64,000 nt of DNA. Source: Streptomyces sp. NRRL S-87 (GTDB taxonomy: Bacteria > Actinomycetota > Actinomycetes > Streptomycetales > Streptomycetaceae). Of this stretch, positions 1 to 10,004 are shown one piece after another (the first letter of the stretch is position 1; every line of letters begins with the position of its first letter). The notes beneath the pieces are model-generated. The model saw only the letters and a list, made by a program, of their open reading frames with translations, had not been told where the DNA came from and searched no databases. The stretch lies in contig NZ_JOGB01000054.1 in the NCBI RefSeq assembly GCF_000719335.1, positions 1 to 64,000 on the forward strand, written 5' to 3'. The translations under genes were made by a program, and so were the position numbers.

Positions 1-62
1 AGGGCTTTGGGGCTTCGCCCTGGCCTTCGGCCACCCTCGGCCCGGGCCTGCCTCCGAGCCAG

Positions 63-109
63 CCTGCCACCCCTGTCAAGCGCCTCCCCCACACACCACG
101 GGACCCACC
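63..109. repeat. Interspersed palindromic repeat, copy A (half element)
   Basis: This stretch carries GCCACCCCTGTCAAGCGCC followed by TCCCCCACACACCAC and GGGACCCACC. It is the reverse complement of the left arm of the complete element at 58466-58543, so only half of the palindrome is present here. Related copies lie at 4355-4416, 26941-26996 and 45661-45749. No coding function is apparent, and the first ~500 bases of the window contain no convincing gene. Confidence 0.75.
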
Positions 110-204
110 GGGCACCGCCAAGGATTCGGCGGCCGGGGGGAGGGGGGTGTCGCAGACCGAGAGCGTCGCGGCATCGGTGAGGGGATTCCGGGCCGGTGGG
201 GTGG

Positions 205-335
205 GCCGGTCGGGTGGGGCGGTCGAGTGGGGCCGTCGAGTGGGCCGGTCGAGGGGGGGGGCGGTCGAGTGGGGCCGTCGAGTGGGCCGGTCGAGGGGGG
301 CGGTCGAGTGGGGCCGTCGAGTGGGCCGGTCGGGT
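205..335. repeat. GC-rich tandem repeat, about 40-bp unit
   Basis: About three units of roughly 40 bases, built from GTCGAGTGGGGCCGTCGAGT and GGGCCGGTCGAGGGGG blocks, lie upstream of the VIT-family gene. The units differ mainly in the length of the G run, as expected for slippage. Open frames across the repeat exist only because of its composition and are not called as genes. Confidence 0.8.
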
Positions 336-505
336 GTCGGCGCGCAGCGGACGACAGGCGAAGGCGGTACGTATACCGGGCATGGCCGGTCGTCACGAAG
401 AGAAAACAGGTCAGAACTGATGCGCAGAGGACTTCGCTGTTTCGCGGCTCCGGGCCGAGGACCCAATCCCCGTCCTGAAGGACCGGGCACCCTGGGAGAA
501 GTCAG

Positions 506-1249
506 GTGACAGAACCCAGGCCGACCGGCGCGGGGGCGGCGGAGGCGGAATCCGGCGAGCCGCACCACCCCGACGGGATGAGTACCCGGCTCAACTGGCT
601 ACGGGCGGGGGTGCTCGGCGCCAACGACGGGATCATCTCCACCGCAGGCCTCGTCGTGGGCGTGGCGGGCACCACGACGTCCCGCTCCTCGCTCCTGGCC
701 GCCGGGGTCGCCGGGTTGCTGGCAGGGTCGCTGTCGATGGCGGCCGGTGAGTACGTCTCGGTCAGCTCGCAGCGCGACTCCGAGCGGGCAGCACTCGACA
801 CCGAGCGCCGTGAGCTCGCCGAGGATCCGGAGGCCGAGCTCGACGAGCTGACCGGGCTGCTGGCCGCCCGGGGGCTGAGCCGGGACGTGGCGCGCGAGGC
901 GGCCGTCCAGCTCAGCGAGCGCGACGCGCTGCGCGCGCACGCCCGCGTGGAGCTGGGGATCGAGCCGGACGAGCTGGCGAACCCCTGGCACGCCGCCCTC
1001 GCCAGCTTCGTGGCCTTCACCGTCGGAGCGCTGCTGCCGCTGCTCGCGATCCTGCTGCCGGGTCCCGACCAGCGGGTGCCGGTGACCTTCGGGGCCGTGC
1101 TCGTCGCGCTGGTGGTCTGCGGCCAGGTGAGCTCCCGGCTCGGGGGCGCGCCGTCCGCGCGGGCGGTGTTGCGCAACGTGGCGGGCGGCGCTCTGGCGAT
1201 GAGCGTCACCTATGCGGCCGGCCGCCTCCTCGACGTCGCCGGTGCCTGA
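506..1249 (+). CDS. VIT1/CCC1 family membrane protein (putative iron/manganese transporter)
   Basis: A 247-residue membrane protein. The N-terminal part contains the family signature LRAGVLGANDGIISTAGLVVG followed by a second helix with SLSMAAGEYVSVSSQRD, typical of VIT1/CCC1 transporters that move Fe(II) or Mn(II) across membranes. A hydrophilic, acidic cytosolic segment follows (about residues 85-150, rich in Glu and Asp, the metal-binding region in this family), then three more hydrophobic segments to the C-terminus. The start is the GTG at 506, preceded by GGGAGAAG. Family membership is clear; the transported metal and direction are inference. It appears to be a single-gene unit. Confidence 0.88.
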   Translation: MTEPRPTGAGAAEAESGEPHHPDGMSTRLNWLRAGVLGANDGIISTAGLVVGVAGTTTSRSSLLAAGVAGLLAGSLSMAAGEYVSVSSQRDSERAALDTERRELAEDPEAELDELTGLLAARGLSRDVAREAAVQLSERDALRAHARVELGIEPDELANPWHAALASFVAFTVGALLPLLAILLPGPDQRVPVTFGAVLVALVVCGQVSSRLGGAPSARAVLRNVAGGALAMSVTYAAGRLLDVAGA

Positions 1250-1445
1250 GTCCCGCCCGTCTCCCCGGGCCGCCCCTCGTATGTCGTACGTCGTACGGCC
1301 CAGTGGCCGGCACGACGTGGGCGCCGTACCCGGCCTGCGGCGCGCCCCGCAGACCGGCCGGCACCCCCCGGCCGCGCGCCTGATCGGGTCGGCTTCGGGG
1401 CGCGGTCGGAGTGCGGGCGGGGCGCGGGCGTACGAGGGTGAAGGG

Positions 1446-2522
1446 GTGAGACCGCGCCGACGTGGGGAGGCGGAGCCCGGCTGGCTCCGGGGCGCGCCGC
1501 CGCCCCGGTGGGCCCGGATCGCCCCTGCCGTGGCGCTGGTGGTGCTGTCCCTGCTCCAGCACGTCACCCCGGCCAACATCGAGCTCGGCTACTTCCTGGC
1601 GGGCCTGCCGCCGGTGGCGGCCTTCTCGTACGGCGCGATGGGCACGTCCGTGTTCGCGGGCCTCGTGCTGGTGCTGCTCGGCGTGTCCAGCCTCGGCGTC
1701 GGCAAGGCCCGCGGAACCGACATCGTGACCGTGGCGCTGGTGGGGCTCCTGAGCGTGGTGATCGCCTGGGTGCGCCGGCGGCGGGACGCGCAGCTCGTGT
1801 CCGTGCGCACGGTCGCCGAGGCGGCGCAGCTGGCGGTGCTCCCTCCGGTGCCGGAACGGGTGGGGGACGTCCGGTGCACGGGTCTGTACCGGGCCGCGCA
1901 GCGGGGCACGCTGGTGGGCGGCGACCTGTTCGACGTGCGGGCCGGTCCGTACGGCGTGCGCGCCGTCGTCGGCGACGTGCAGGGCCACGGGCTCGCCGCG
2001 GTGGGCACGGTGGCGGCGCTGCTGGGGGCGTTCCGGGAGGGGGCGCTGGACGACGTCGGGCTGGCGGCCGTGGCGGAACGGCTGGACCGGCGGCTCGTGG
2101 AGGACGCGGCCGGGATCAAGAACGGCGAGCTGTTCGCGACTGCGGCCCTGCTGGAGTTCCCGCCCGGGCAGGACCTGGTCCGCATCGTGTCGTGCGGGCA
2201 CCCGCCGGTGCTCCGGCTGCGCGCGGACACCGTCTCGGTGGTGCCGGCCGAGCCGGCACCGCCGCTGGGACTGGGACTCGCGGGGTTGGCGACCCCCTCC
2301 GTGGCGGAGGCGGTGCTGGCGCCGGGGGACCGGCTGTTCATCCACACCGACGGGGTGACGGAGGCACGGGACACGAAGGGGGACTTCTACCCGCTGTACG
2401 AGCGCCTGGCGGCCCTCTCGGACGCGCCGGACCTCGTCGCGGCGGTTTGGCACGACCTGATCGACTTCACGCAGGGCCCCGGGGACGACGTGGCGATCCT
2501 GCTGCTCTCCCGCGACTCCTGA
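1446..2522 (+). CDS. SpoIIE-type PP2C protein serine phosphatase with N-terminal membrane helices
   Basis: A 358-residue protein. Residues ~20-120 hold several hydrophobic helices. Residues ~130-355 form a SpoIIE/RsbU-type PP2C phosphatase domain with metal-binding motifs GGDLFD, GDVQGHG, SCGHPP, HTDGVTEARD and a terminal GDDVAILL. Such enzymes dephosphorylate anti-anti-sigma factors in the partner-switching control of sigma factors, and Streptomyces has dozens. No sensor domain such as PAS or GAF is visible, so the membrane part may sense the signal. The start chosen is GTG 1446, with GAGGGTGAAGG upstream; an open frame extends 78 codons further 5' but overlaps the preceding gene and lacks a ribosome site. 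The target is unknown: no anti-sigma gene is adjacent. Confidence 0.9.
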   Translation: MRPRRRGEAEPGWLRGAPPPRWARIAPAVALVVLSLLQHVTPANIELGYFLAGLPPVAAFSYGAMGTSVFAGLVLVLLGVSSLGVGKARGTDIVTVALVGLLSVVIAWVRRRRDAQLVSVRTVAEAAQLAVLPPVPERVGDVRCTGLYRAAQRGTLVGGDLFDVRAGPYGVRAVVGDVQGHGLAAVGTVAALLGAFREGALDDVGLAAVAERLDRRLVEDAAGIKNGELFATAALLEFPPGQDLVRIVSCGHPPVLRLRADTVSVVPAEPAPPLGLGLAGLATPSVAEAVLAPGDRLFIHTDGVTEARDTKGDFYPLYERLAALSDAPDLVAAVWHDLIDFTQGPGDDVAILLLSRDS

Positions 2523-2528
2523 GCCGGC

Positions 2529-3182
2529 CTACGCCCCGGTCACCAGGGGCATCGACGCCGTCAGGGTGCGCAGGCAGCGGACCGCGGTCTCGGCGGGGGA
2601 CCCGGGGCCGGCGACGGGTGCGTCGGTGGCGGCCCAGACCTCCAGGGCGACCCGGATCGCGTCCGTGGCGGCCGCGGCGAGGAGCCGTACGTCCAGCGGG
2701 TCGGCGCCCTCGCCGGCCAACCGCCCCAGCACCGGCACCAGCCGGTCCTCGGACTCCTGGTTCACCCGGAACCACACCGCCCGCAGCGCGGGGTCCTCCT
2801 CCGCGGCGCGCAGCAGCCCGCGCGTCCACTCCAGGCCCTCCTCGCCGCCCGGCAGGCTCAGCGCGCCCCGCACCGCCCGCTCTATGGCGGGTCCGAGTGC
2901 CACCCCCGGCTCCTCCGCCGCCAGCAGCGCCCGCCACTCGTCGCCGCCGCCGGCGAGCAGCGGCGCGACGGCGTCCTGCTTGCTGCGGAAGTACCGGTAG
3001 AAGGTGCGCAGGGCCACCCCCGCCCGGCGCGCGATGTCCTCCGCGGTGGTGGCGTCCGGGCCGTGCTCGGCGAACAGCGCGCACGCGGCGCGGGCGATGT
3101 CGAGCTGGGTGGCCGCCTTGCGGCGCTCCGTGAGCGACTGACCGGGGCCCGGGACGGGGGAGTAGGGGCGAGGCGAGTTCAC
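2529..3182 (-). CDS. TetR family transcriptional regulator
   Basis: 217 residues. The N-terminal helix-turn-helix (about residues 20-70) shows the TetR pattern DIARAACALFAEHGPDATT, then IARRAGVALRTFYRYFRSKQ. The C-terminal ligand-binding part is Ala-rich and not diagnostic. The gene begins with GTG at 3182 and is divergent from the SDR gene at 3348, with about 165 bases between them, so it probably represses itself and the dehydrogenase. The inverted repeat at 3230-3246 is the best operator candidate. The effector is unknown. Its 3' end lies six bases from the convergent phosphatase gene, leaving no room for an independent terminator. Confidence 0.92.
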   Translation of the reverse strand: MNSPRPYSPVPGPGQSLTERRKAATQLDIARAACALFAEHGPDATTAEDIARRAGVALRTFYRYFRSKQDAVAPLLAGGGDEWRALLAAEEPGVALGPAIERAVRGALSLPGGEEGLEWTRGLLRAAEEDPALRAVWFRVNQESEDRLVPVLGRLAGEGADPLDVRLLAAAATDAIRVALEVWAATDAPVAGPGSPAETAVRCLRTLTASMPLVTGA

Positions 3183-3229
3183 ATCCGCAGCGTACGCCAG
3201 TCCGGCAGCGAAGTGCGTGAATTGTCATG

Positions 3230-3246
3230 ATGGCAAAGCGTGCCAT
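3230..3246. promoter_or_regulatory. Inverted repeat between tetR and SDR genes, candidate TetR operator
   Basis: ATGGCA - AAGCG - TGCCAT forms perfect 6-bp arms with a 5-bp spacer inside the divergent intergenic region, about 50 bases upstream of the TetR start and 100 upstream of the SDR start. Position and symmetry fit a TetR operator. Assignment is inference. Confidence 0.45.
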
Positions 3247-3347
3247 TCGGGCGTACGCTGGCCAGGTCCGGCCGGGACCGGGAGTCCCCGCACCGCATCC
3301 GGCCCCAGCGTCACCCCGAACCCCTTACCCCCGTGGAGAAGACGGCA

Positions 3348-4118
3348 ATGCAGCGATACGAAGGACGGCGCGTCCTCATCACCGGCGGCGGCTCCGGCAT
3401 CGGCCAGGCCACCGTGCACCGGATCCTCGCGGAGGGCGGCCGCGTCGTGGCCGTCGACGTCAACGAGGCCGGCCTGAAGGCCACCGCCGAGCGGGCCGCC
3501 GCCGACGGTACGGCCGAGCGCCTGACCACCGCCGTGCTCGACATCTCCGACGAGGCCGCCGTCCGGGCGGGGGTGGCCGCCGCCGCGAAGACCCTCGGCG
3601 GGCTCGACGTCCTCGTCAACGCCGCCGGCATCCTGCGCTCCGAGCACACCCACAAGACCACGCTGGAGCTCTGGAACAAGATCGTCTCGGTGAACCTCAC
3701 CGGTACGTTCCTGATGATCCGCGAGGCCCTCCCCGCCCTCCTGGCGGGCGACAAGCCGGTCATCGTCAACTTCAGCTCGACCTCGGCCTCGTTCGCCCAC
3801 CCCTACATGTCCGCGTACGCGGCCACCAAGGGCGGCATACAGGCGATGACCCACTCGCTCGCCGCGGAGTACAGCAAGCAGGGCCTGCGCGCCGTCAGCG
3901 TCGCCCCCGGCTCGATCGCCAGCGACATGACCAGCGGCACCGGCCCGGGCCTGCCCGAGGACACCGACTGGAACCTGTTCGCCAAGCTCGCCCCGGCCAT
4001 CGGCCAGGGCTTCGCCGGCCCCGAGACCGTCGCCGGCGTCGTCGCCATGCTCGGCTCGGAGGACGGCGCCTTCATCACGGGCACCGAGATCCGCATCGAC
4101 GGCGGCACCCACTACTGA
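3348..4118 (+). CDS. SDR family NAD(P)-dependent oxidoreductase
   Basis: 256 residues with the classical short-chain dehydrogenase layout. The nucleotide-binding motif is TGGGSGIG near the N-terminus, then NAAG ('VNAAGILRS'), the catalytic Ser in NFSSTSA, and the catalytic pair Y-A-A-T-K in MSAYAATKGG, with VAPGSIASDM after it. The C-terminal GTEIRIDGG is the usual SDR ending. The start is ATG 3348 with GGAGAAG eight bases upstream; the frame stays open further 5' without a better site. It is divergent from a TetR gene that probably controls it. The substrate cannot be read from the sequence. Confidence 0.93.
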   Translation: MQRYEGRRVLITGGGSGIGQATVHRILAEGGRVVAVDVNEAGLKATAERAAADGTAERLTTAVLDISDEAAVRAGVAAAAKTLGGLDVLVNAAGILRSEHTHKTTLELWNKIVSVNLTGTFLMIREALPALLAGDKPVIVNFSSTSASFAHPYMSAYAATKGGIQAMTHSLAAEYSKQGLRAVSVAPGSIASDMTSGTGPGLPEDTDWNLFAKLAPAIGQGFAGPETVAGVVAMLGSEDGAFITGTEIRIDGGTHY

Positions 4119-4354
4119 TCCCTCGGTCCGACCCCAGCTGGTGGCGGGTGGTCGGCCGTGGCGGTGACTGCGAGTCGGGCCCGGTCCTGGCGAGGTTCCA
4201 GGGTCGGGCCCGCTCCCATGGGTGTGTTCCAGGGGTCGCGGCCCGCTACCGGTGACGGTGTGGGCGAGCCCGCCCCGACCCCGTACCCCATCCGGATCGC
4301 AACCCCGCGACGGAGTCGGGCCCGCGGCCCCGCCGCCCCGCTCCTCAACCCGGT

Positions 4355-4416
4355 GTGGTGTGTGGGGGAGGCCTGCAGGCCGCCCCTGTCAAGCGCCGAG
4401 GGGACCCACACACCAC
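4355..4416. repeat. Interspersed palindromic repeat, copy B (left arm shortened)
   Basis: The element runs from GTGGTGTGTGGGGGAGGCC through the PstI-like centre CCTGCAGG to GCCCCTGTCAAGCGCCGAGG and CCCACACACCAC. Compared with the complete copy at 58466-58543, about 16 bases (GCGCTTGACAGGGGTG) are missing from the left arm. It sits in a gene-free stretch (4119-4553) between an SDR gene and a convergent DUF4240 gene. The rest of that stretch is low-complexity, including CACCAGCACACACCC repeats, with no coding potential I can support. Confidence 0.8.
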
Positions 4417-4553
4417 AGGGTGGCCCTCCCGTGCCACCGCCCAGCGGCTCCGCTTCCGCCCCCCACCCACCAGCACACACCCCACCAGCACACACCCCAC
4501 GAGCGCACCACCCCCACCAGCACCCAGGCGCCCCAGCGCAGCCCCCGACCCCC

Positions 4554-5078
4554 CTACCCCCCCTCCCGGAACCTCCGCCACAGCCGTGGGTAGCGGTCCG
4601 CCAGGAGCGACTCGTCCTCGAAGTCCACCGGTGTGCCCTCCGGCTCCGCCGCCTGCTGCGGGAGGCCGAGGTCCGGGGCCACGACGCCGGTCAGCTGCTC
4701 GTACGCCTCGTCGGCGGCGTACCCGAGGTCCTCGCCGTCCCCGTCGATCTCCTCGTCGAACTCGCCCAGCAGCTCCGCCAGTCGGTCCGGCTCGTGCACC
4801 CCGCCCTCGAAGACCTCCCGCCCCTGCCCGATCAGCCAGCACCGGAAGTAGTCGAAGGCGTCGTCGCTCGCCCCGTCCAGCAGCACCCAGGCCGCGCCCC
4901 ACAAGTCCCACGTGTAGGCCCGGCTGTACCGGGACTCGAAGTGCCGGGCGAAGTCCAGCACGGAGTCCGGGTCGAGCTGCAGCAGCCGCTCGACCAGCAG
5001 GTCCGCTTGCTCCTCCGGGTCGCCCTCGGCGGCCTCTCGGGTGCTGTCGACGATCTCCCAGAACTCCGTCTCGTCCAT
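4554..5078 (-). CDS. DUF4240 domain-containing protein
   Basis: 174 residues, strongly acidic. It begins MDETEFWEIVDSTREAAEG, which is the characteristic opening of DUF4240 proteins, and later has FARHFESRYSRAYTWDLWGA and SDDAFDYFRCWLIGQG, also typical. The function is unknown; these are small soluble proteins common in Streptomyces. The start is ATG 5078, immediately preceded by an in-frame GTG. Longer in-frame extension would run into the divergent SDR gene and lacks the family pattern. The conserved core ends near RYPRLWRRFREGG at the C-terminus. Confidence 0.85.
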   Translation of the reverse strand: MDETEFWEIVDSTREAAEGDPEEQADLLVERLLQLDPDSVLDFARHFESRYSRAYTWDLWGAAWVLLDGASDDAFDYFRCWLIGQGREVFEGGVHEPDRLAELLGEFDEEIDGDGEDLGYAADEAYEQLTGVVAPDLGLPQQAAEPEGTPVDFEDESLLADRYPRLWRRFREGG

Positions 5079-5143
5079 CACGCGTCCAGCATCACGGCAA
5101 CGACTGCCCCACGCCACCGCGCGATCCGTGGCAGTGTCGCGGC

Positions 5144-6091
5144 ATGACCGAAGCCAGCACACCGTCCGGAGCACCGCGCACGGCCGCCCTCGCCGGCCGG
5201 ATCGCCCTCGTCGCCGGGGCCACCCGAGGAGCGGGCCGCGCCATCGCCGTGCAGCTCGGCGCCGCGGGCGCCACCGTCTACGTCACCGGCCGCACCACCC
5301 GCACGGCGGCCAGCGAGGTCGGCCGCACCACGGAGACCATCGAGGAGACCGCCGAGCTGGTGACGGCCGCTGGCGGCACTGGCATCGCGGTACCCGCCGA
5401 CCACCTCGACCCCGAGCAGGTGCGGGCCGTCGTCGAGCAGATCGACACCCAGCAGGGACGGCTCGACGTCCTCGTCAACGACCTGTGGGGCGGCGAGCAC
5501 CTGGTCGTCTTCGGAAAGAAGATGTGGGAGACCGAGCTCGACCACGGCCTGCGGATGCTCGAACTGGGCGTGAAGAGCCACATCATCACCAGCTGGCACG
5601 CCCTGCCGCTGCTGATCCGGAACCCCGGCGGACTGGTCGTGGAGATCACCGACGGCACCGCCGCCACCAACCGGCGCTTCCGCGAGAACTTCTTCTACGA
5701 CCTCGCCAAGAACGGCCCGATCCGGATGGCCGCCAACCTCGCCCACGACCTCGAGGGCACCGGCTGCACCGCCGTCTCGCTCACCCCCGGATGGCTGCGC
5801 TCCGAGCAGATGCTGGAGCACTTCGGCGTCACCGAGGCCAATTGGCGCGATGCCACCGCCAAGGTGCCCGACTTCGCCGTGTCCGAGTCACCGCTGTACG
5901 TCGCCCGGGCGGTGGCGTCCCTGGCGGCCGACCCGGAGGTGCACCGCTGGAACGGCCGCTCCCTCTCCAGCGGCGAGCTCGCCAGGGAGTACGGGTTCAC
6001 CGACGTGGACGGCAGCCGTCCGGACGCCTGGGGCTACATCGAGGAGGTCCGCCACGGCGGCGCGGACCGCACCCCCGACGACTACCGCTGA
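5144..6091 (+). CDS. SDR family oxidoreductase, divergent active-site type
   Basis: 315 residues. The Rossmann motif is AGATRGAGRAIA, and the second motif reads NDLWGGE where most SDRs have NNAG. The Tyr-x3-Lys pair is present as FYDLAKNGP, followed by LTPGWLRSEQM. The Ser of the triad is replaced or shifted (EITDGTAATN region). It has a C-terminal extension with GYIEEVRHGG. This set matches a well-populated actinobacterial SDR subfamily with unknown substrate. The start is ATG 5144; the upstream open frame overlaps the DUF4240 gene on the other strand and contains the palindromic repeat, so it is rejected. The gene is followed by a tandem repeat, not another gene. Confidence 0.88.
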   Translation: MTEASTPSGAPRTAALAGRIALVAGATRGAGRAIAVQLGAAGATVYVTGRTTRTAASEVGRTTETIEETAELVTAAGGTGIAVPADHLDPEQVRAVVEQIDTQQGRLDVLVNDLWGGEHLVVFGKKMWETELDHGLRMLELGVKSHIITSWHALPLLIRNPGGLVVEITDGTAATNRRFRENFFYDLAKNGPIRMAANLAHDLEGTGCTAVSLTPGWLRSEQMLEHFGVTEANWRDATAKVPDFAVSESPLYVARAVASLAADPEVHRWNGRSLSSGELAREYGFTDVDGSRPDAWGYIEEVRHGGADRTPDDYR

Positions 6092-6105
6092 CCCGAGCGG
6101 TGACG

Positions 6106-6205
6106 ACCACCGCCGCCCCGACCCCGGCCGACCACCGCCGCCCCGACCCCGGCCGACCACCGCCGCCCCGACCCCGGCCGACCACCGCCGCCCCGACCCC
6201 GCCGC
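6106..6205. repeat. Tandem repeat, 25-bp unit, about four copies
   Basis: The unit ACCACCGCCGCCCCGACCCC + GGCCG occurs three times perfectly (from 6106, 6131 and 6156) and a fourth time in degraded form. It lies just after the stop codon of the SDR gene and before the aceE terminator. It is a likely variable-number locus; no coding role. Confidence 0.9.
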
Positions 6206-6254
6206 CCCGCCCCCAGCCGACCCGACCACCGCCGACCCGACCGGCGCAAACGAG

Positions 6255-6293
6255 CGGGCGGCCGCACCCCTCCCCCAGGGGTGCGACCGCCCG
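6255..6293 (-). terminator. Hairpin terminator downstream of aceE
   Basis: CGGGCGGCCGCACCCC pairs with GGGGTGCGACCGCCCG (16 bp, one mismatch) around a 7-base loop, 16 bases past the aceE stop codon. There is no U run, as is common in Streptomyces. It could also stop transcription coming from the SDR gene on the other strand. Confidence 0.75.
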
Positions 6294-6308
6294 TGTCACA
6301 GCGGGGCC

Positions 6309-8990
<2,682 letters not shown>

Positions 8991-9095
8991 CGGTGTGCGC
9001 CGCCTTCCGGACGTGGGAGGGGGTGAAGAAAGTTCCCTGACTGGCAGGACAGGGCCGACGGGCCTGGTTGTGGCCCGTCGACGACTGTAGACGCC

Positions 9096-9112
9096 TGATC
9101 GATGATCGATCA
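9096..9112. promoter_or_regulatory. Perfect 17-bp palindrome upstream of aceE, candidate operator
   Basis: TGATCGAT-G-ATCGATCA has perfect 8-bp arms around one central base, about 105 bases upstream of the aceE start. A FadR-type GntR regulator is encoded just upstream in the same direction, so this is a reasonable binding site for it. No experimental support is available from sequence alone. Confidence 0.55.
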
Positions 9113-9147
9113 AAGGGATCTCACGAAAAAATGACCAACCTGCGAAA

Positions 9148-9190
9148 AGTTGGCATTCCGTGCCGAAATTCTGGGCACGGAGTGCCAACT
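9148..9190 (-). terminator. Long hairpin between the GntR gene and aceE
   Basis: AGTTGGCATTCCGTGCC (9148-9164) and GGCACGGAGTGCCAACT (9174-9190) pair over 17 bp with one mismatch and a 9-base loop. Read on the minus strand it follows the GntR stop codon by 24 bases and is followed by TTTTCGC and, further on, a run of six Ts. It therefore looks like the terminator of the GntR gene. It may equally act as an operator because it also lies in the aceE upstream region. Confidence 0.65.
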
Positions 9191-9214
9191 CGAAGCCGGG
9201 GTGAAACGGTCATT

Positions 9215-9862
9215 TCAGGCGCTGGGTGCACATCCGAGCACGTGCCGCTTCACCAGATCGCCGATCTCCGGATCCTGGCGGCGGAAGGCCTCCACGAGGG
9301 CCTCGTGCTCCTCGGCGTACGACTTCTGGACCGTGCCGAGCCAGCGGATCGACAGGGCGGTGAAGACCTCGATGCCCAGGCTCTCCCAGGTGTGCAGCAG
9401 CACGCTGTTGCCGGCCGCCCGCACCAGCTCGCGGTGGAAGGCCACCGTGTGCCGCACCTGGGCCGTCCCGTCGGAGATCCGGTCGGCCTCCCGCAGGGCC
9501 ACCACGTGCGGCTCCAGCAGGGCGTCCAGCAGCGCGGGATCGCCCGCCAGGGCGGGGGCGGCCAGCTCGGCCGCGATCTGCTCCAGGCCCGCCCGGACCG
9601 GGTAGATCTCCTCCAGGTCCGCCGCCGACAGGTTGCGCACCCGTACGCCCTTGTTCGGCGCCGACTCGATCAGCCGCAGGGTCTCCAGCTCGCGCAGCGC
9701 CTCGCGCACCGGGGTCTGGCTGACCTCCAGCTCCACCGCGATCCGGCGCTCGACGATGCGCTCGCCCGGCTTCCAGCGGCCGCTGACGATCCCCTCCACG
9801 ATGTGCTCACGGATCTGCTCGCGCAGCGAGTGCACCACGGGCACCACGGGTGGGGTGATCAT
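9215..9862 (-). CDS. GntR family transcriptional regulator with FCD domain
   Basis: 215 residues. The N-terminal winged helix-turn-helix (about residues 12-78) has LREQIREHIVEGIVSGRW, then PGERIVERRIAVELEVSQ and TPVREALRELETLRLI. The C-terminal all-helical FCD domain has metal/ligand-binding His residues in HTVAFHRELVRAAGN and EHEALVEAFRRQD. FCD regulators typically bind small carboxylates. The start is ATG 9862 with AGAGGAAAT just upstream. Its position directly upstream of aceE and downstream of sucB on the same strand suggests that it controls pyruvate dehydrogenase, in the manner of PdhR, but it is not clearly orthologous to E. coli PdhR. Confidence 0.92.
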   Translation of the reverse strand: MITPPVVPVVHSLREQIREHIVEGIVSGRWKPGERIVERRIAVELEVSQTPVREALRELETLRLIESAPNKGVRVRNLSAADLEEIYPVRAGLEQIAAELAAPALAGDPALLDALLEPHVVALREADRISDGTAQVRHTVAFHRELVRAAGNSVLLHTWESLGIEVFTALSIRWLGTVQKSYAEEHEALVEAFRRQDPEIGDLVKRHVLGCAPSA

Positions 9863-9938
9863 CGGGATTTCCTCTCTGGGTGGCGCGGGGGTCCTGACGA
9901 AGGGTACTGACGTGCGTACCGATGCGTAGACAATACGG

Positions 9939-9977
9939 CGGCGCCCCCGCCCGGAGGTGGTCCGGGCAGGGGCGCCG
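9939..9977 (-). terminator. Hairpin terminator downstream of sucB
   Basis: CGGCGCCCCCGCCCGGA pairs with TCCGGGCAGGGGCGCCG (17 bp, one mismatch) around a GGTGG loop, 28 bases beyond the sucB stop. It separates the lpd-sucB operon from the GntR gene. Confidence 0.8.
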
Positions 9978-10004
9978 CAGGTGAGGCTCGTTACAGGTCC
10001 GGTG

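Noticed and set aside
205..335. Regular tandem repeats considered as a CRISPR array
   Set aside because: Units are contiguous with no unique spacers, and no cas gene is present; the same holds for the repeats at 6106, 23540, 25703 and 38600.
1212..1445. Extended N-terminus for the SpoIIE-type phosphatase
   Set aside because: The extension overlaps the VIT gene, lacks a ribosome site and reads as basic low-complexity, while GTG 1446 has a good site.
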